From: an uncultured Bacilli bacterium
GTDB taxonomy: Bacteria; Bacillota_I; Bacilli_A; RFN20; CAG-288
Direction of reading: 5' to 3'
Length of the DNA: 9,275 nt
Assembly: GCA_948525355.1 (NCBI GenBank)
Contig: CAOSOP010000035.1
Location: 1 to 9,275, forward strand
Each line of letters starts with the position of its first letter. Positions within the stretch are counted from its first letter, which is position 1. Made by a program: the position numbers and the translations under genes. The notes beneath the pieces were generated by a model. The model had not been told where the DNA came from, did no database searches, and worked only from the letters and a program-made list of their open reading frames with translations. Positions 7,356-9,275 of this stretch are shown here, one piece after another.

Positions 7356-7384
7356 TTTACTTTTTAAGCAAATTATTTTACAAT
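7356..7384 (+). promoter_or_regulatory. Promoter for rpsD
   Basis: TTTACT (7356-7361), a 17-base spacer and TACAAT (7379-7384, five of six consensus bases) predict a start near 7391 and a leader of about 124 bases. TTTACA at 7377-7382 has no good partner, and TTGACT (7417-7422) has no -10 at usable distance. Confidence 0.6.
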
Positions 7385-7390
7385 TTAAAA

Positions 7391-7514
7391 GCATGTGTTA
7401 GCACTTATGTACATGCTTGACTGATGAATGATAATAAAGTAACCCAGCTATCAATGGCGAATTCATTCACCCGAAGTTTTGGAACATAAGGCCTTGCTAG
7501 AAAGGAAAAGAAAC
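7391..7514 (+). promoter_or_regulatory. Structured rpsD leader, candidate S4 autoregulatory site
   Basis: This untranslated leader contains several possible stems: GCATGT/ACATGC (7391-7396/7411-7416), TGAATGA/TCATTCA (7425-7431/7463-7469), CCGA/TTGG (7471-7474/7479-7482), and CCTT/AAGG (7492-7495/7502-7505), the last covering part of the Shine-Dalgarno AAGGA (7502-7506). In Bacillus, S4 is known to repress its own single-gene rpsD operon through the leader. That this leader is bound by S4 is inference; I did not recognise a published motif in it. Confidence 0.4.
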
Positions 7515-8123
7515 ATGTCAAGATATACAGGACCATCCTGGAAAGTTTCAAGAAGACTTGGATTTTCAACATTAGAAACAGGTCGTGAATTAGCTAAGCG
7601 CCCATACGCACCTGGAGTTCATGGTAAGGATAGACGTAAAAAACCATCCGAATATGGAATTCAGTTAGCTGAAAAGCAAAAGCTTAGAGCTATGTATGGA
7701 GTTTCTGAACGTCAATTCAGACGTTTATTCGTTATGGCTAAGAAAGAAGATGAAGTTACTGGATTAGCTTTCATGAGAATTCTCGAAACACGTTTAGATA
7801 ATGTAGTTTATCGTTTAGGATTTGCTAGAACTAGACGTGGAGCACGTCAATTAGTCAATCATGGACACATTGTTGTCGATGGAAAGAAAGTTGACATTCC
7901 TTCATTCTTAGTTAAACCTGGTCAAGTTGTTGCTGTCTGCGAAAAAGACAAGAATATGAAAGTTGTCGCTGATGCATTAGAAAACCAAACTGGAACAGTC
8001 GCTTATGTCACTTGTGACAAAGATAAGCGTGAAGGTAGTTTAACAAGACTTCCTGAGAGAAATGAACTTACTCCAGAGATTAACGAAGCACAAATCGTTG
8101 AATACTACAATCGTAAAATTTAA
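7515..8123 (+). CDS. rpsD: 30S ribosomal protein S4
   Basis: A 202-residue primary 16S rRNA-binding protein of the small subunit that nucleates assembly of the 5' domain. MSRYTGPSWKVSRRLGFS, the KRPYAPGVHGKDRRKKPSEYG stretch and EKQKLRAMYGVSERQFRRLF form the S4 N-terminal domain. RLDNVVYRLGFARTRRGARQ with LVNHGHIVVDGKKVDIPSF is the S4 RNA-binding domain. The tail RLPERNELTPEINEAQIVEYY closely matches Bacillus S4, so it is full length. A TTG at 7479 would extend the frame by 12 residues, but the ATG at 7515 is right: AAGGA (7502-7506) is eight bases away and the product then aligns at the family start. It stands alone, as rpsD does in Bacillus, rather than in the alpha operon. No zinc-finger cysteines at the N-terminus. 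Confidence 0.97.
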   Translation: MSRYTGPSWKVSRRLGFSTLETGRELAKRPYAPGVHGKDRRKKPSEYGIQLAEKQKLRAMYGVSERQFRRLFVMAKKEDEVTGLAFMRILETRLDNVVYRLGFARTRRGARQLVNHGHIVVDGKKVDIPSFLVKPGQVVAVCEKDKNMKVVADALENQTGTVAYVTCDKDKREGSLTRLPERNELTPEINEAQIVEYYNRKI

Positions 8124-8148
8124 AACTGCATGCTATATGCAGTTTTTT
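8122..8148 (+). terminator. Intrinsic terminator of rpsD
   Basis: AAAACTGCAT (8122-8131) pairs perfectly with ATGCAGTTTT (8137-8146) over a five-base loop, followed by Ts to 8148. The stem begins inside the rpsD stop codon (8121-8123). The 3' arm plus T tract is repeated in tandem just downstream. Confidence 0.88.
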
Positions 8149-8149
8149 A

Positions 8150-8177
8150 TTGCAGTTTTTTTCTTGTTTGATATAAT
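8150..8177 (+). promoter_or_regulatory. Promoter for the TPP riboswitch and thiT
   Basis: An extended -10 TGATATAAT (8169-8177), identical to the one at ftsH, has only a weak -35, TTGCAG (8150-8155), 16 bases upstream. Start is expected near 8184, right at the aptamer. The -35 lies in the second copy of a 13-base tandem repeat derived from the rpsD terminator tail. Confidence 0.65.
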
Positions 8178-8183
8178 TTTAGT

Positions 8184-8262
8184 GGGAGTTTCAACCATGA
8201 GACTGAGAGGACCTTAATGGTAGGTCGACCGTATCTGATCTAGGTAATGCTAGCGTAGAGAG
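8184..8262 (+). ncRNA. TPP riboswitch aptamer (THI element)
   Basis: The conserved core is clear: ACTGAGA (8202-8208), then CTGATCTAGGTAATGCTAGC (8235-8254) and GTAGAGA, corresponding to CUGAGA and CUGAUCUGGAUAAUGCCAGCGUAGGGA of the TPP family. P3 can be AGTTTC/GAGACT (8187-8192/8198-8203). P5 is CTAG/CTAG, a compensated change from CUGG/CCAG, and P4 is TCT/AGA (8234-8236/8257-8259), compensated from CCU/AGG. The segment between ACC (8211-8213) and CTGATCT is longer than usual and can form its own small hairpin. P2 is short, and no convincing P1 is visible. It senses thiamin pyrophosphate and controls thiT. Confidence 0.9.
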
Positions 8263-8302
8263 ATAATCTTTTTTATCTCTTTTGATGCAAGGAGGTAAAA
8301 AA
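8257..8302 (+). promoter_or_regulatory. Riboswitch expression platform that sequesters the thiT ribosome site
   Basis: Two exclusive hairpins share one arm. Antisequestor: AGAGATAA (8259-8266), part of the aptamer's 3' strand, pairs perfectly with TTATCTCT (8273-8280). Sequestor: TTTTTTATCTCTTT (8269-8282) pairs over 14 positions, two of them G-U, with AAGGAGGTAAAAAA (8289-8302), which contains the Shine-Dalgarno and reaches the ATG; the loop is six bases. Ligand binding should occupy the 3' strand and free the shared arm to block translation. A transcription terminator reading is less likely, since only three or four Ts follow the first hairpin. Confidence 0.7.
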
Positions 8303-8950
8303 ATGGAAAACTTAGAAAACACAGAAAAAAATATTAATTCAGTTGAAGTAGTAAAGGAAACTGAAAAAAAGAAATTGAAGCCATTACAAATTATGCTGAG
8401 AAAGTCTGCGATTACAGCAGTATTAATCTCTCTTTCATTTGTAATAAACTTTATAACAAAATTTATCCCTATACTAAAAATGCCCCAAGGTGGAAGAGTA
8501 TCTTTGGAAGGATTTGTTATAACAATGGGTGGATTGTATCTTGGACCTATTTATGGAACTGCAGTGGGTATCGGATATGCTTTGTTAAACTTTATGGCAG
8601 ATGGTTATCAATTACACTGGGGATCAATATTCTTTGATTATTTATTTGCCTTTGGATTCATTGGTCTTGCTGGTGGATTATTTTCCAAACAATATTTAAA
8701 AGGAAAAATATGGACAGTATTTATTGCTGCAACTATTGGAATGATCTTAAGATGGATCAGTTCATCATTATCTGGTGTTTTATTCTTTAGTGAATATGCT
8801 GGAGATAAAAATGTATGGTTATATTCATTTATATTATATAATTTGCCATATTGTGCTGGTAGCCTGGCTGCTATTTTAGCACTAGCGGGACTATCATATA
8901 TTTCGCAAATGCATATGTTAAAACAAGCAAGGACACTTTTAGGCTATTAA
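8303..8950 (+). CDS. thiT: ECF transporter thiamin-binding S component ThiT
   Basis: A 215-residue membrane protein, the substrate-binding subunit of an energy-coupling-factor transporter that imports thiamin; the shared EcfA, EcfA' and EcfT subunits are not in this window. A polar, charged N-terminal tail (1-32) precedes about six membrane segments (roughly 33-55, 68-82, 84-100, 111-127, 136-157, 172-200). The family signature MPQGGRVSLEG (60-70) and the FDYLFAFGFIGLAGG stretch (111-125) fit ThiT/YuaJ. D112 lies where Lactococcus ThiT has a Glu ligand, and S154 appears to replace its His125, a pocket residue. The TPP riboswitch directly upstream supports thiamin over other vitamins. A TTG at 8282 opens the frame earlier, but the ATG at 8303 follows AAGGAGG (8289-8295) and is preferred. 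Confidence 0.92.
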   Translation: MENLENTEKNINSVEVVKETEKKKLKPLQIMLRKSAITAVLISLSFVINFITKFIPILKMPQGGRVSLEGFVITMGGLYLGPIYGTAVGIGYALLNFMADGYQLHWGSIFFDYLFAFGFIGLAGGLFSKQYLKGKIWTVFIAATIGMILRWISSSLSGVLFFSEYAGDKNVWLYSFILYNLPYCAGSLAAILALAGLSYISQMHMLKQARTLLGY

Positions 8951-8955
8951 AACAA

Positions 8956-8984
8956 TAGAAAAAAACTTTTGAAAAGTTTATACT
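8956..8984 (+). promoter_or_regulatory. Possible promoter for tRNA-Arg
   Basis: TAGAAA (8956-8961), 17 bases, then TATACT (8979-8984), giving a start near 8991, six bases before the tRNA. A second TATACT follows directly at 8985-8990. Based on consensus matches only. Confidence 0.4.
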
Positions 8985-8996
8985 TATACTAATGCT

Positions 8997-9073
8997 GTGC
9001 CTATAGCTCAATTGGATAGAGCAACAGCCTCCGACGCTGTAGGTTTGGGGTTCAAATCCCTATAGGCACACCA
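8997..9073 (+). tRNA. tRNA-Arg (anticodon CCG)
   Basis: A full cloverleaf of 77 bases. Acceptor GTGCCTA/TAGGCAC (8997-9003/9063-9069); D-arm GCTC/GAGC with loop AATTGGATA; anticodon stem ACAGC/GCTGT with loop CTCCGAC, so the anticodon is CCG (9031-9033), reading CGG; variable loop AGGTT; T-arm TGGGG/CCCTA with loop TTCAAAT. Discriminator A (9070) and an encoded CCA (9071-9073). The A after GG in the D-loop (position 20) is an arginine identity base, supporting the assignment. No other tRNA is adjacent. Confidence 0.96.
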
Positions 9074-9076
9074 TTA

Positions 9077-9095
9077 AAATTTCTAGAATTTTTTT
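9077..9095 (+). terminator. Weak terminator after tRNA-Arg
   Basis: AAATT and AATTT around TCTAG, ending in a run of seven Ts (9089-9095), can form a short A-T hairpin just after the CCA end. The stem is weak, so this rests mostly on the T tract and position. The next 126 bases are A+T-rich and hold no gene; they contain TAAATCA/TGATTTA (9190-9196/9206-9212), a possible 7-base-pair stem of unknown role. Confidence 0.4.
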
Positions 9096-9221
9096 AAATT
9101 TAAATAGTTGATACTGCATCTTATATCTATTCCAATTATATATTGAAAATAGTAATTATTTTGTATTCAAGTATGATTAGTTGTTTTATTAAATCAGAAT
9201 AGTCTTGATTTATGATTGAAT

Positions 9222-9275
9222 GCTTCGCCTTTTTGCATCCCCTGGCCGAAGTTTTGAGGCCATGAATTTGGGTCG
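9222..9275 (+). repeat. Right copy of the dispersed repeat, reading outward
   Basis: GCTTCGCCTTTTTGC (9222-9236), 21 variable bases, then GGCCATGAATTTGGGT (9258-9273). This matches the minus-strand reading of 74-1 in order and spacing. It is about 54% G+C. A frame from ATG at 9220 stays open to the edge, beginning MLRLFASPGRS; the left copy has LRLFA in the equivalent frame. Whether it is coding is undecided. Confidence 0.6.

Noticed and set aside
7158..7394. Minus-strand open frame over the speB end and the spacer
   Set aside because: It crosses the speB terminator and the rpsD promoter region and encodes a low-complexity Lys/Leu/Tyr-rich product.
7449..7482. A third copy of the end repeat in the rpsD leader (ATCAATGGC and CCGAAGTTTTG shared with the ends)
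   Set aside because: Matches of 9 and 11 bases are expected by chance in a comparison of this size, and order and spacing differ from the end copies.
7479..7514. TTG start for rpsD, twelve codons earlier
   Set aside because: The extension is not part of the S4 family and would absorb the ribosome site AAGGA.
8257..8283. Intrinsic terminator at the end of the TPP aptamer
   Set aside because: The A-T rich stem is followed by only a few Ts, and the overlap with a longer Shine-Dalgarno-trapping hairpin explains it better.
8282..8302. TTG or ATG start for thiT upstream of 8303
   Set aside because: These codons lie before or in the Shine-Dalgarno AAGGAGG and have no site of their own.
8963..8979. 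Inverted repeat AAACTTTT-G-AAAAGTTT as the thiT terminator
   Set aside because: On the plus strand the T tract is missing after the stem. The T run is on the minus strand, where no gene needs it.
8997..9073. tRNA-Arg as an integration site of a mobile element
   Set aside because: No integrase gene and no repeated tRNA 3' end is present downstream within the window.

Overview
The window looks like chromosomal sequence from a low-G+C, Gram-positive-type bacterium (Firmicutes or a close relative). The evidence is the A+T-rich intergenic DNA, strong AGGAGG Shine-Dalgarno sites, T-tract terminators, and Firmicutes-type housekeeping genes: a membrane-tethered FtsH, L28, a single-gene S4 operon, a SpeA/SpeB pair and a riboswitch-controlled ThiT. 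TGA is used as a stop (speA) and every Trp inspected is TGG, so the code is standard and not the Mycoplasma one. The genus cannot be read from the sequence.

Layout. Positions 1-74 are a G+C-richer repeat that recurs in inverted orientation at 9222-9275. A flavin-reductase-like FMN protein lies on the minus strand (92-640), divergent from ftsH. ftsH (858-3428) has its own promoter and terminator and encodes an unusually long protein with an enlarged external domain and an extra C-terminal alpha/beta domain. rpmB (3577-3789) is followed by a terminator that almost touches the next gene, a tRNA-dihydrouridine synthase (3833-4819). Then comes the polyamine pair speA (4873-6366) and speB (6356-7219), which overlap and should turn arginine into agmatine and then putrescine. 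After a strong terminator and a promoter with a structured leader come rpsD (7515-8123), a TPP riboswitch, the thiamin transporter subunit thiT (8303-8950) and tRNA-Arg(CCG) (8997-9073).

How it works together. Most of the window is growth-linked housekeeping: membrane protein quality control, two ribosomal proteins, tRNA modification, an arginine tRNA, polyamine synthesis and thiamin uptake. It is divided into short transcription units, each with a readable promoter and/or terminator. I see no defence system, phage, transposase or CRISPR array.

The best candidates for something undescribed are the FtsH C-terminal domain, the compact TPP switch with two mutually exclusive hairpins that trap or release the thiT Shine-Dalgarno site, a probable leaderless speA mRNA, and the shared outward-facing repeat at both ends. 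The repeat suggests that the window is a whole contig broken at a dispersed repeat.
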